A stretch of 64,000 nt of DNA from positions 78,963,429-79,027,428 of the forward strand of contig CM049312.1 in assembly GCA_026874595.1 (NCBI GenBank), read 5' to 3'. Every line of letters begins with the position of its first letter. Position 1 is the first letter of the stretch. Under the pieces are notes generated by a model. That model was not told the origin of the DNA and did not search any database. It saw only the letters and a list, made by a program, of their open reading frames with translations. This DNA is from Sipunculus nudus (lineage: Eukaryota; Annelida; Sipuncula; Golfingiida; Sipunculidae). The position numbers and the translations under genes are program-made. Below are positions 11,929 through 25,206 of the stretch, in pieces.

Positions 11929-14900
11929 TTAAGCTGCTGTAATTTCACACAGAGCAGGTCTGATGTGTGCAGATGATATATCGTTCCACTGGTATGCCCT
12001 GGAGACACGGAAAGTCAAACTGTTCTCGACACCAGTCGGCTCTCCAGGCGCCCAGTTGAAATAAACAATCCTGGCCCCGGTTGCAGTCCATCTCCACACT
12101 CGGTCAACGAAATTGTAGGATCCAGAGGTATAGACAGCGTCAATCCCTGATGAAGAAGATCGAGGGAATTATGTCACCCTACACTTTATTTTACATCTAT
12201 TCGTAATTAAGTCTCTAAAATATAATCTGTGTTTTGTTGTATAAATATTTTCATAAATGGTCACTTCTCGTTCATCTGTCAGGAATCAGTGTATCAAAGG
12301 GTCATGTCTTCAGGTCATTACCAGCATTTTCAACAAGAGTAGCTCTTAACATTTCACAACAAAATATTTTCTCAGTACGTATACACACCCATTCTATGAA
12401 TATTAACTAATGAAAATAATTCAACTGTAATGCCACACAATTAATTACAGAACTGGAACCTATGTTCCCGTAAATATACCTTTACATATTATGCAATTAT
12501 GAACACCACTATATTGAATAATCACTTAATTATTCAATCTGTAGTCAAACGAACTCATATAAACTGACACAGAATGTAAAAAATATAGATGCTTCCTACC
12601 TGGTGCGATTACGGACGACAGAAGCTGAACGGCATGCAGGTGTTCCTCCCTAGTTTCCACACTGATCAGATCACCGCCATAAGACCGGCATCTATCCTGG
12701 GCCTCCTGCCACGTCAGATAGTCAGGCAAGTACAGGTAACAAGAAGGTGTGAATGACCCGGATGTTGTAGGGGTGCCAATAGAGAGGAAGTCACCAAAAC
12801 CATTTGGGCAGACCCTATCTATTGAAGACAATATTAGAAAATTATTAATGTGTCATGAGATATTTCATGAGAAATTTTAAATGTTGATATTTAAATGTCT
12901 AATGATAAAGTTTAATTTGCGGCCAGTTAAATCTTTCATCAAACTTTTTTATGTTTCCTACTGTCGTTTGAACTAACTTTCAAGGCAACCACTCGGAAAT
13001 TTTATGTAAACCAATATGGTAAGTAACAATATCTACATGCACATCAAAAGCACTCCGTCTCTTTCTAGGGGTATTGTTCAGAGAAAATAACACAATGGAT
13101 AAAGAGGACATTTTATAAAAATAAACGTATTAAGCAAAATTATGTTCTGAGTAAATAAAATAATGCTGCGAGCAGGTAGCAACTTGGCATCCTTGGTGAA
13201 CCTGTTCAACAAGTTAATACTTATCAAACAAGTAAATATTTTCTTTTTCTCGTGGAACGATGCTGAGATAGAAGTAACGTAATAATAAAGATTGCGACTC
13301 ATACTTGTTTTCGGGGCTGTGACTGGGAAATGTGGCCAGGATATTAGGATAAAAAGGTCGACAAGTACGCCTGAGAAAAAACTCATCCTGATGAGTACAA
13401 CAAATCGCCCTATTATTTCTTGACATATAATTTACATATAAAATCCCTTATAATTATTAATAAATAAACATAAACAATGAATATTCAGAGACAAAAACAA
13501 CAATATAACAGTAGACACAGGCTGAAACTTCGTTTTATCTTCAGTGGGTTACGTGGTGTGCTTTTCTGCTCAGTTGGACGTATGTTACGTGCTTTAATAT
13601 CATTTGACAGAGCCTTGAACACAGAAAAGAAAATCGACCATGTTGCTGAAACATGTGCAAGTAATGGATTTTGTCTGAAAAAATAACTATAACTAACTAC
13701 ATCTATCAATAAACCGATGTACGCCATGTTTTACCCTTTCTTAAAACATATGGTTCTGACAATGCCAGAAATAGTATGCTGTAATTGAGATCCAGAATTT
13801 TCTTGTAACTGAAGAGTGTGCCCACAGGATTTAGGACAGCATCGTGAAAAATAACAAAAAAACAAAGCCTTTTTGTCAAGAAATGTCTCCCTTTCTGTAA
13901 AATCCATGGCAATTAATTTTCTATAAAAATGTGTTATATCACCATAAATTGAGATCATTTGGTTGATCTGTGTGGGTTGATGAATAGTTTCTTACCGTAT
14001 TCAGAATACATATCACAATCGGTGTCTGCGACAGTCTTCAAGGATGCAGAAACAATAAGCTCGCATGTTCCATTACCGTGCATGTTTAGGGCTACGCAGT
14101 CGGGATGGTTATTGCATGACATTGCACACTGCATCGCCACGTTGTTAACCAATGGGTTTTCTTCTAACTCCTTGAGTCGGCGTGTCGGGCCTCCTATGGC
14201 TCGGATTCCTTTATAATGTCCGTATTTTCTGGACGTCCCACAGGAAGCTTCCGTCTCTGAGAGAAACACATGCAAGTCGGTAATGTGATTACAAATTTAT
14301 TTGAATCCTAATGTCACATTATAGGCAAAGAGACCGACCCTGATTCTGGCCTTAGGTGTGACATTATGTATTATTTGCACAAAATAGTAGTCCAGGACGT
14401 TTATTAAATAATCAGACTGATGCCACTCTGACATTCTTGGGGACAATTGTTAAGAACGGTTTTAAATTTTGAATTTTTAAAAATTAAAATAATAATAATA
14501 TACAGCGTCCCGTTTTAAGCCCAGTTAAAATTCTCATACACATCTTAGGCGTATCAAGACATATCTTTGGTGTAGATTATCCACTTGAATCCTCATCTTG
14601 GATTTTTTATATTTCATTTTTAATTTTTGAATTAAAATAAAAATTAAAATTAAATAAATCCATTTTTAAAGTTTCTGAGCATTCTATATAAAACGACCAC
14701 ATGAAATTATTTTGGCAAGCTGAGAAAACTGGTTGCATATCCTCAACTGTTATCTAGGTTTTTGAACGTTAAACTTAAAATATGTTGATATTTACACCGA
14801 GGGGTCTCTTTTAGTACAAAATTTACTTGTTCAAATTTTTAACTTCACCATAAAACGTTGCAATAATGAAAATATATAATTTTATATAAAAAAATGTTTT

Positions 14901-16009
14901 GGAATTTTGAGCTAATGTGAAATAAAAACAGATGGACAACTCGGAAAATGAATTATTTCTTCTGCAGACACATTTTCTCGTGTCAATCAACTGAACAAAT
15001 TAGTTGGTACGCTGAATGTATATTAAAGGTGCTTGATGAGAAGGGGTATTCCTGATCTTTTTGGTAGAAATGATCCATTAATAACAAGGTCATACATGAG
15101 TTAGGCATTACTTTTTTTACAGTTCTGATGATTTATTAAATTAGACCCCGTTCCATTTGTACGATTTAGTTCCATATGTGATAATGAGTGGTTATTTTGT
15201 AAACTTCTCCATAGTTCTGTGTTTTGTATTTTGAAAATGTTTTACTTTTCTTTATAAAGCTCCCAAAAATATACTTTTCATCAATTTTGCAAGAAAGTAT
15301 TTTAAGAGTCGGAAAACAGTGTTTTTAATCTTTATGAGGTTATATTTATTTTTCAACATTGCTAAAGAATGAATAAAAACAGTTACTTCCACATTTCAAA
15401 TATCACTGAGTGTAAGCATCATCAACTTTAACATAGCAGATAAAACTTTATAAAAACTTTAATATTCTTAAATTTATTTCTGCTTCTTTGCCAATCATTC
15501 TAAAAATTATTCTGAAGAACATACCCTCTAAACCATAAATTTCGATTCAATTGTTAAAATACATAAATTAATTTTACCCATGATCACAGAGATTTTCAGT
15601 GTATAATGCTAATTTATGTTCTCTATATATGTAAAATACATCTTACATTATTTCAGAAACTGCCTAGCTAAATATTTAAAAGGAAACTGTTTGTTCTTAA
15701 GCCTGCTTCATATCATTATATCCTGTGATTCAAATATCACGGTTATATTATTTTTAAGTAGTTCTTGTAGCATATGACAAAGAAATTGACAACTGGTAAT
15801 CTTATAGCAACAGATATTTTTTTTTTCACTATATTCCTAAAATGTTGATTTTATTAGTGAGTTAATATTTTATAAAATCGGGATATAGCACACAGAAAAA
15901 AAACACGACTGAAAATTGAGGATAAATATAAACTAAAAATCGACAGTGGTGTCAAAAGATTTTCTGTACCTGCTACCAACATGGCGAAGAAAAGGAATGA
16001 TTTCATCAT
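11929..16009 (-). CDS. Secreted PAN/apple-like + C-type lectin-domain protein (4 exons)
   Basis: Exons on the minus strand: 16009-15970 (MMKSFLFFAMLVA, signal peptide), 14256-13996 (PAN/apple-like, 87 codons), 12818-12600 and 12146-11929 (C-type lectin-like domain, CTLD). All three introns are phase 1 with GT-AG ends and the joined frame is open for 245 residues, stop TAA at 11929-11931. The PAN part has spaced cysteines (QCAMSC, PDC, NGTCEL, TDCDMY). The CTLD reads CYLYLP, DRCRSYGGDLISVET, WRWTATG, NWAPGEPTG, QWNDIS and ends LCEI. The WND calcium motif is kept, but EPN/QPD is EPT. Both cysteines of the usual inner disulfide are absent (NSLTF and DISSA positions). Probable role: extracellular sugar or pattern binding, mucus or immunity; this is inferred from domains only. 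A start one codon later (second ATG, 16006) is equally possible. Confidence 0.87.
14257..15969 (-). other. Intron 1 of the lectin gene
   Basis: GT donor at 15969-15968 and CAG acceptor just before 14256. It is AT-rich and I see no nested gene in it. Introns 2 (12819-13995) and 3 (12147-12599) likewise hold only AT-rich sequence; short frames at 13078-13958 are not supported. Confidence 0.7.
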
Positions 16010-16084
16010 TCTGAAAATTCAACCAACAATGCAGCACGCGTCGACACAACGAAATAACCACACCTGCAAGGGTATGGTCTCACC

Positions 16085-16107
16085 TGACGTCAAAATCCAC
16101 TATATAT
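16085..16107 (-). promoter_or_regulatory. Candidate core promoter of the lectin gene (TATA-like plus CRE palindrome)
   Basis: Read on the minus strand, ATATATA (16107-16101) lies about 92 nt upstream of the first ATG, followed by the perfect palindrome TGACGTCA (16092-16085), which matches a CREB/ATF site. The spacing would place transcription start near 16075. The sequence matches are direct; the function is inferred. Confidence 0.4.
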
Positions 16108-16109
16108 GG

Positions 16110-17645
16110 ATCTAGCTTTTCATGTAATTAATACTGTTTGACCATGTCTGTATCAATTCAACTGTTCATAATTATGTGCAGACTAGTATTCATGAAATAC
16201 CCTGAGACCTATCTCTGTATTCCAGTGGCTGCGCATGTTTAGCTCACCAAGACACAATATGATATGTGAATAAGTTATTTACAATATGAGTATATAGTCA
16301 TCAGCAGTACCGGGTACTTACGCTTGACAGAGTTGCTCTGGCGCAGATTAGATCTAATGTATGGGCCCTTGATGAGGTATTGTAAACCTTCGTGAAATAA
16401 TGGCAGCATCAATATGCCAAGGACCGCAGAGTATCCTCTTGACAGTGACCAGTGTTTAATAAATCTTCCACGGACTCTGTTCACGTCAGTACAGTTGTAT
16501 CAATTAAGAATTCACGAGAATAATTGTTATTGTGAACCCAAGCCTAATTTTAGTCATGCAGTATACTAATATTTACTAATTAATTTTAAAAAGTGACTGA
16601 TACTCGAGAATTGTATATCACATATACACATTTTCAGGCAATATACATAGAACACAAAGCATCACATGTAAAACAAACATTACCAAACGTTACATAAGAA
16701 ATATTGCTCAGCAATACCGGTATACTGTATATATCAGGTATTTTCATTACGATATATGTAAAAGCGTAATATTAAGTGTCTGAGTTCATCAATTATTGAG
16801 ATTAATTCAAAGTTGCGCAGAAATACGATGCAGCTTGATTCATCATATTTGACGTACCAACCAACGTTCTCAAAAACATAGTCCAATTCTTCAACCAGTC
16901 AATTTTATACAATAATCAAAACGTACACATATATATGCTGGTAAAATACAAGTAACATATACCGTCTGGTATCAGGCATGATCATTGTGCAGTTCATGTT
17001 TTTCACAGTTGCACTGAAGTAAAATAAATTCCATTCCTATGTAGCGTGAGTGTAATTCAGTGATCTCTACATAATAAATTGATTGTGCGAGATATCTAAT
17101 CATCCACAGAAATATACACAAAGAGATATCTAATCTGCATCGGATGACGTGTACGCAGGAGTGAATTTCACTTTGGCTCATGAGGTATAAAATTTTGCAC
17201 ATGTATTTAAGAATATATGCATTAACACATTCACTGCCAAGCCCATGTTCACCCCCAGTGCCAGGGCCATACACATGGACCCCAGCAGCCCCGAGAGCTG
17301 CAGTGGTACCAAGACTAGGTTCTAATTACCTGATAAGAAGGTGTGACTTCGGATAACACAGGGGCAATAAAACTCGGGGGGGAGGTGTGAAGTTGGGCAC
17401 TGAGCCAAATGACCGCGATAATAGTTAAAACATGGCCCCGGAGGACTGGTCTCATAGCGTCTACGTTGACACCAGCATAAAGCTAGCTGATTCAAATAAA
17501 GATCTATGTTTATTATAAATGATGAACTAAATGAAAATGTGTATGTTGGCGCGAATGCTGAATTGGGAAGAGTCAAATGACTGAGAGGCACTGACAAAAA
17601 TAGGCCTATATACGTTTATGTAACCTTACTACAAATAGAAAACAC
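16110..17645. other. Intergenic DNA, nothing recognised
   Basis: No domain-bearing frame or defined repeat. Reading frames at 16275-16484, 16972-17274 and 17322-17597 show no recognisable motif. Confidence 0.45.
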
Positions 17646-17654
17646 GATCATCGA

Positions 17655-17742
17655 TCCGAAGTGGCGCAGTGGTTAGAACAGAGGGTTTTGTCTGTGAAAC
17701 GTAGTCAATCGCGTGGGTTCTAACCTGCGCGGTATGATGTCT
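17655..17742 (+). repeat. tRNA-like fragment (tRNA pseudogene or SINE head)
   Basis: AGTGGCGCAGTGGTTAGAAC matches an A-box region and GGGTTCTAACC a degenerate B box (GGTTCGANTCC), with spacing close to that of a tRNA. A T-rich run follows (TCTTTTTT), resembling a pol III terminator. The acceptor stem does not close, so I do not call a functional tRNA. Confidence 0.5.
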
Positions 17743-18580
17743 TTTTTTACAAACATGTAGTTTTAGCTCAAACATACATTTTTTACACTTTTATTATGAA
17801 CACAGCGATCCTACCGAACAATATAATTAAAAAAAGATAAATAAATATATAATTTACATTTCACATATAATTTTCAAACATAGTTATAGACTGTATACCG
17901 ACATGCTTGACTGCCTTGAGCCTTGACGCGCAACTGACCTCGTCACATGAAACACGGAGATTATTTCAGTTTTGAAATTTACGAGCACTTGTTTGTGAAG
18001 TTACTAATATATGCATATATCTATATATAAGTAAATAAGGAACAAGAAATAAGCCGACAGAATCATTTGCAGCCGCGTTCTGATTACACTGCCGATCTGT
18101 GTGTCAATCATGTGGCACGCGCCCTTTGTTGTTGATTGCGCAATACCCTGACCTCGCGGGGCAATAAACCTGAACGACCTAACGCCTCGCTATCTTGAGT
18201 TCACGCCTAAGGTGCAATCTATCACATCTCGGCCTCCCAACTGGGTCTGTCCTAAATAAGTGGCCAAAACATGTTCTAATATTAAACTAGCTACATATTT
18301 TTACGATCCTCCTTTTCGTTTGATTCAAAGTAGTATTCTTTCAAGGAATCGACTTCAAACTGAAGCGCGTCGTATAGTTATTTCACGGCAATGGACCGGA
18401 ACCGTGGGTTTTGTCACCATCTACACATCTTTCCTGCTTTAGAATGATGCAGCGCACTGTTGAATAACAAATAATTCATTTTCATACTGCGAGATTATTT
18501 TATAAATGGTCTACTACTCATCTGCAAAGAATTTATTGATCAATTTATGAGAATTCCTGCTGAAAATGGCTTATAAATAA
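17743..18580. other. Unassigned DNA
   Basis: No gene or defined repeat recognised. Confidence 0.4.
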
Positions 18581-18639
18581 ATGACGTGTATCCACGTCCT
18601 TGGCATTGGGGGAATCATAATAAATGACGAGTATACACG

Positions 18640-19110
18640 TCATTGGTCGCCAAGGTCGGGGGGGGGGGGGCTGTTGGTGTCCAGCGGGACCCCCTTTTCT
18701 GCCGCCGTTAATTCGCTTTAAGGTATGTATACGTAGCATTAATACTTGGGTACACACTGAAAAGGATAAAATGTATCTCGTTAAAAAGTGTAACACAACT
18801 GAACATACTGAAGAGATATCGCCGATAATTAGAAGACCAATGATGATCGTGAAGTTATCAGTGACAAGTATAACACGTTAAGACGAGTGATATCGTTGAT
18901 AAATAACTGGAACGTATCTGTGCGGGACGAAGGGTGACGTGAACATCCAGAAAAAGTTGATTAAAATTATGGTGATGATATAAACAAAAATAACAATATC
19001 GACCTGGGACGTCAGACGGGCACCAGAATGGTTGTTTAGAGGTTATTGTAATGGTGTACCGATAAATCAATGAAATCGATGATTGGTTATATTCTTCGAA
19101 TTCGTTCGGT
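18640..19110. repeat. Dispersed repeat, copy A (about 430-470 bp)
   Basis: Starts with a G tract and TCCAGCGGGA. It contains TCTGCCGCCGTTAA, GTATACGTAGCATT, CATACTGAAGA, ATCGCCGATAATTAGAAGAC and GGGTGACGT blocks and ends near AATCGATGATTGGT. The same blocks occur in the same order at about 32025-32500. No coding capacity. It lies immediately before the plus-strand lectin pseudo-exons and could mark a rearrangement boundary. Confidence 0.75.
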
Positions 19111-19286
19111 ACTCTGCAGGGGGTAGTAATCGGGGGGCCCGGAAAAAAAAACACCCACCTGCGACGGGCCACTAAAACCAGCCCTCAGAGCCATACCGAG
19201 AAGTGAACCCGGGTCGCCAGCGGAGCGAGCCGAAGATTTACCATTCGAGTCTTACCAATTAAATATAATACTCTTCCTTTATACAG

Positions 19287-20521
19287 TGTGCCAAGGTTAC
19301 AAGGTTACAGTGACATCCTGAATACTGGAACACCTACAGCTTCCGGTTCGTTCACACCTTCCTGTTACCTGTACATCCCTAAACATCTGAGGTGGGACCA
19401 GGCCCGGAACAGATGCCGGTCATTTGGCGGTGACCTGGTCAGTGTGGAAACTATGGAGGAACAGCTGCATGTGGTTCAGCTGCCGTCGTCCGTCATCCCA
19501 CAAGGCAGGAAGTATTTATATTTCTTACAGTCCTGGTCATTTTATATCTGTTTAAAGCCAGTGATTCCTTTACGGCTACTATTGAGTTAATGTGATTTCT
19601 ACCTTACTTTGTATACCTATTAATGATGTCTGGGTAATCCCTGTCCAGAAGTGTTCTTATAACACCTCTGATATGGAGGTATGAGTCTGTTACTACAAGC
19701 GGTTAGTATCACACGATTTTAATCAGAAGAAAGAAAACCTGTTACACATGGTGGTTTGTTGCATACGAGGGGAGATATCCTTATCAAGTGTGCTCGGAGG
19801 GAATATGAAAGATTAAAACTATTATCTTAAAGTTAATAGACATTAGATATTGGAACCGGCCCCCTCTCCAAAACATTGGTTGAGTGATTTATGTTCATTA
19901 TTGCAAAAAAAAAAAAAAATAATAATAAAAAAAAATAAATTAAAAGGGAATTAAATGTGAAAAATGACGTTCCTGGTAAGATGATTCTGTAGACGAAGTG
20001 ATAAATTATTTTGTAGTGTATTGTTAAGAAATAAAAATTGTTGAAAATACTTATAATGACCTCTTGTCAACAGTGTCATGACACGAACACTTTACCGTGC
20101 ATGAGTCTGATTCCTGACAAGAAGTGACCACATTTGACAATGTATACAAATGTATATGTGTGAAGAAAAAATAATAATATATTTAACTATTGTAATACCA
20201 ATGGACAGTGTGCAATAGTTGTAACATAAATGTACAGTGAAACATTATTTCCTTTATACCAGATTATACAATATTATTATTTGATTTTGATCTTCTCGAT
20301 CAGGGATTGACGCTGTCTATACCTCTGGATCCTACAACTTCGTGGACCGAGTGTGGAGATGGAGTGCCACCGGGGCCAAGATCGAATTTTTCATCTGGGC
20401 AACATGAGAGCCGACTGGCGTTGAGAACAGCTTGACTTTCCGTGTCTCTATGGCATACCAGTGGAAAGATATATCATCTGCATACATTAGACCTGCCCTG
20501 TGTGAAATTTCAGCAGCTTAA
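19287..20521 (+). pseudogene. Broken duplicate of the two lectin-domain exons (plus strand)
   Basis: Exon a (19287-19504) and exon b (20304-20521) are close copies of exons 3 and 4 of the lectin gene at 11.9-12.8 kb. Exon b has the same length (218 nt) and reads GIDAVYTSGSYNFVDRVWRW like the intact copy. Three lesions are visible. Exon a is 218 nt rather than 219, with a direct repeat AAGGTTAC-AAGGTTAC near its start; phase-1 entry meets TGA at 19319-19321. Its donor is GC (19505-19506) where the intact copy has GT. Exon b has TGA at 20405-20407 in place of the glycine codon before EPTG. No signal or PAN exon was found upstream on this strand. Confidence 0.85.
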
Positions 20522-22900
20522 ACACCCTTCCGCCAGAGGTTCGTTTTGAGTAAGAGGGTGTATCTACTCAATACAAACCTCTTCCAAATAGCAATGTGGG
20601 ATTGCCGAAATTACTTGTCTCAATTTGTCTCAATCTTTAAAATAAAAATTTATTAGATTTATGGAAACACCCTCTGTTTATATTTCACAAGCGCATGCTT
20701 ACAAAATATTACTTTTCCGCAAGTTCCTCACCACAAAAACACATGTTTATATAATTTGCCTTGAAACAATTCTTGATCAACATTTTAGAACGGACTACAT
20801 TTCCCTCTTCATTACAATTATACCTACGCCGCTGGTGCATTGTGATTGGCAGATTTTGACGTCCACAAACCCTAACCAGCAGAGTCGTATTCTTGTGAAT
20901 CTGATTCTGTGGAGTGTGCAGCTTAAACACTAAATATTTTGGTCATAACCCCACAACAGACGAAAACCATCAAATAACTATTGTCGACATTGTATATGTT
21001 ATTATCCTATTTTCATTAATGACGCTGTAGAGTTTGTGTAAGTACAAATATATTGCAACTTTTATAGATGACAAACATAAATGGTAAGACACCACGGACT
21101 AAAAGTAACTGAGAAAGTTTAAAATCACCATGAGAAGGCATCATCCTTTGAGTGGAGCAACAGTTCAACCTGGAAGACAGAAACTGTCAATCATGGGCAA
21201 AACGAATCGATTCAGGGGCTTTTTTCATCCCCATTGCAATGTCTTTGTACAATAAGCATATTTAATGTATTCATATTTATTTCCAGTCGTTAACTACGAC
21301 TAATTTACACTATTATTTTTAATTTGTGCCATATGGCAGTTGTTTGACACCCGAATCCCTCTTTGGCAGTTAAATTAATGACATCGTATCTCGCCTTATC
21401 TTACGTAGCAGAACTTGATACCTTGAGTGCACAATCAATATTTCGTTCAAGGTTATTCATAATTGTACAAAATCTTTTTTGGGATTTTAGCAAATGTACG
21501 AAATAAATAATCAATAATACCTGTTGAAATGTATACAAATACAAGTAAATAACAGGTGAACCCATGCTAATCTTATTAACCTGATATGTTTTATATTACC
21601 TTATTATGCGGTTCCATGCAGTTTTTCGTATTGGTGGTTAATTTGAAGAAGAGGCCACGCCCCTGACACTAATTCAATAGACCGTGCCACGGATAAATGT
21701 TTGTTCGATATGTTTTGAGGGTCTAAGACGACAGGAATAACCACATCTATAGGCTTGGAGAGATAGCTTTTAACTGTTCAATTCCGTTAAAAAAGGGACA
21801 ACATATTCTTTCTTTACTAGGTCTCTTTGGACAAAAATCATCCACGTATTGTACAAAAATCCTCCAGGATAAGGTGATTTGAAATCATTGTCATGAACCT
21901 TTAATGACCTGTGTATACCCAGTTGGAGGTAAAAAGTTTATTATTGAGAAATTTCCAACAAATAAACATTCCTTACACATAAGAGACGCCGTTCGAAGAA
22001 ACACGTGGATATTCTTGGACAATATGATGATAACTTACATTCGTTTTTCTAAGGTTTCCATATTTCATACAATAGTTTATCTTATTTCATAATATATATG
22101 TGGAGTTTCGGAAATATTACAAGACCAATTCGGTTTCTGCGGGAGGAATATAGGCTAAGGAAGAAACTGGAGGTGAAATTTGATAAAATAATTAAATAAT
22201 TTATTGAAATATTTTCCTCATAAAATCGAACTGATCGGACCAGACGTGAAACCGCATTTGACATAAATGATTTTTTTTTCAGATACATTGTGAACTAAAT
22301 TTCTGTATTGTCTTACAGATAAAAAGTGAGTTCCAGAACTGTCAATGTTTATATACCAACGTTTGCAAAATCTCTTTGGGAATCCTTTCAGTCTCTTCAG
22401 GGCAAGGCATGGCAGCCACATATCTATATAACCATTTATCTGTAATGGCTACCGTTTAAGTCTTACAATCTCAAAACGGTCGTTTATTAACAATAAAAAA
22501 AATCAAGCTGCCCATCATAAGGTTTTTTTTCTTATGATATATCCATGGCCTGTAGGTGGCACTGTCTGTTGAATGACGATGAAGGTAACCATACGACGAG
22601 ATTGACTTTCAGATTTTTAAGAAAGGGAAGGGAATAACCCAGGAATAATATTTTGTCGTTGACATTACAGTCAAGGATATATGGAGAGCAGAATATGATA
22701 CACGTGGAACTGTGCGATGTTGGTGTGGGGACGAGGATTGTGATACGTACAGGTGTGAATAATACTTTGTAGGTGACCCCGTTTAAGAAAATCACGTAGA
22801 CCGAGTTACATTTTTGTGCTCACGGCGTGGTCTCAGGCTCTATGTAAAATCAATAAGAGACAAAGAAAATAATATAGATGTAATAAAAAATTGTAGCAGC
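20522..22900. other. Intergenic DNA, nothing recognised
   Basis: AT-rich. Reading frames at 20661-20933, 21904-22092, 22082-22421 and 22532-22795 carry no motif I recognise. Confidence 0.4.
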
Positions 22901-22904
22901 CATA

Positions 22905-22964
22905 TTGTTGTTGTTAGTGTTATTATTATCATCTTAATCATTATTATACTTATTATACTTATTA

Positions 22965-23002
<38 letters not shown>

Positions 23003-23003
23003 A
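22905..23003. repeat. (TTA)n-rich microsatellite
   Basis: TTA/TTAT repeats, perfect from about 22969 to 23000. Confidence 0.9.
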
Positions 23004-24642
23004 ATGTCTTCTTACATAGGAAATACAGAAACTTAAAATAAGTTCGAGTTAAATCAAAAAGACACCACTATTTCCCTAGATATCACATGTTAATAATATT
23101 ACTATATAATAACTGTTAACGCAAACGTCATAAAGCTTTCTCTGTGCATTAAAGCTCCCATAATGAAATTGATGAGCCGTTAATATAAATGGCAACATTT
23201 CATTTTACCCATGACATAATCTCACAAACTTTATTTGTAGCATGGGATTTATATTGTTATATTGTTATTTTTTTCCAATAAGACCGAGTCATAAATAATC
23301 TGTAGAGGTGGTTATTACGAAATATACCGGTACATTTAAACCTGGTCCTTTACATCCTTCCCCGCGAGAATTTAACACTCCCCACCATAAATACCCCACC
23401 AGTACCCAAAGTGCAAAGTACCCACCCCGGGACAAATACCCCGTCTGACATTTGGAATCACCATATGTAATGGTTTTAAATATGTCATACAGCAAAGTGT
23501 ATGATCAGGCATTTTGTGAAATGCCCATGCTTAGAAATTCAAACATGTCACGAAATGACCCATTTCACAAAATTTCTAAAATTTCCAAGAATCACTACAA
23601 TTTGGGTCGTACCAAATAAACTGTAACTACCGTACGCAATATCCAGTGTTAATTTATCGTGACTGGCCATTGTCAATGGATAGTAGTTCGGGAAACAAAC
23701 ACATAGTTTAATCCATTATTCATAGATATTAAAAATACTTAATCGTGGTCCCAGTTACCAGTTACACGTCGAAAAAGCATTATTTGCATGAACAGTTAGA
23801 CATTGAGTACTAAGTTAGGTACTTCGATTCACTAGATACTGAATTTTAACTCAATGCTATACTGAAGCGGTGCAGTCTGTGGTAATTTTGTCTGAATCAA
23901 TCACGTTTTCCCTTCTTCATTAAGTTTTCTGACTGAAGATAGGCTCCCTTCAGTTCGGTTTGTTTATATTGGGTATCGGGTAAACATCTAGAAGTAAATC
24001 TTTATTACCACACTTGAAACACCATTTATTGTTCTCCCGGAATGAAACGGACAAGCGAATGTTCGGAAGGTGCTGCAGGGTGTGCGCTGTTGAATTGTTA
24101 AGTACTTATAGAAAAAAAGAGACAGTATACGGTTAGTTCTGTTGAAAATAAATGTGGCCGTTAAATAAAATATTACGATCTAGCATTGGCTTTTAGGCCT
24201 CGTCTCGAAACGCTAAGCCAGGGCCGAAACAAAGGCAATACGGAACAACCCGGTTAATAACATATAACTATTAGCAACCCGTCGGTGACACGATTGAATT
24301 AATTATACTTTATCGTGCATATCAGATTTCCCTTACTAATATATATTAATGGGTCCGACCACCAGAGTTGGCACAGAGCCAAGAATTGTAATGTGACCCA
24401 CGAGAGCGTGGTATCGCATTAAACATTCAGCTGAATATTTAACATGCGACAGCCGCTCTCGTTGGTCGAGTGTGCTTGGGTCACATGTATAAAATTTGGA
24501 GCTGGATGCACTCTGCAATACCATCATTCAATCAAGATATAACACATTACTGACATTAAAAACAAATCAATTATATGTTATTATTTATTACCCAATTTTT
24601 TAAAAGTTTTGAGAGTTATTCTCTTTTATATATATTTCATAC
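23004..24642. other. Intergenic DNA, nothing recognised
   Basis: A C-rich segment at about 23340-23460 holds repeated TACCC and CCCACC words of unknown nature. No gene recognised. Confidence 0.4.
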
Positions 24643-24860
24643 CGTATCCATAATACATATCACAGTCAGTGTTGGTGACAGTGGTCACGGAGGCAGACAT
24701 CATCAGCTCGCATGTTCCACTGTGGTAAACGTTTACGGCTTCACATCCAGGATGGGCAGTACATGCTATGACGCATTCACTGGTTCCCTCATAAAACGTA
24801 AGTTGTTGAGTCAGCAATCCCAAGGCTCTTGTTTGTTTATAAAGTTGGTACAGTCTGGGT
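24643..24860 (-). pseudogene. PAN/apple-like exon of the broken lectin duplicate (minus strand)
   Basis: Homologous to exon 2 of the lectin gene: YKQTRALG, ECVIACTAHPGCEAVNVY, GTCELMMSASVTT and TDCDMYYGYG match the intact copy. The acceptor (TCTGTCAG) and donor (TAC G|GTATGA) are conserved. The exon is 218 nt against 261 nt, a difference of 43 that is not a multiple of three. The shortfall includes about 22 bp lost between the acceptor and the TATAAA shared by both copies, so phase-1 entry does not reach the PAN frame (it meets TGA after about 16 codons). No lectin exons follow it in the expected direction on the minus strand. Confidence 0.8.
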
Positions 24861-24874
24861 CTGACAGATAAAAT

Positions 24875-25203
24875 GTTCGCCCCAGAAAGAGACATCCTTC
24901 ATAGTGTCATAATCGTAATTGCCAAACAGGATACCTGAAGGCCACGGTCTTATTAACATACTAAAGGACAACATCACCTCGGAATAGACATTCTAGTTGC
25001 TAAAAACGATGAAATACAACTAAAACTTTTTTTTTATTATCACTCGTCATTGTTGACAATGTTGTTTTATTTCATAATGGTTAAACTGTAAAATTAATAA
25101 GTATTTTTGTGTCCTGATACTTAATAAGGATCGATTTATGTTTTGAGTGTGGTTAAACAGTTTTCAGTAGAGTGAGGGTGCACCTTCGGCCTTTGATGTC
25201 AGC
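24875..25203. other. Intron remnant of the broken lectin duplicate
   Basis: Lies between the PAN-like exon and the inverted-repeat elements. Nothing else recognised. Confidence 0.4.
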
Positions 25204-25206
25204 TTA

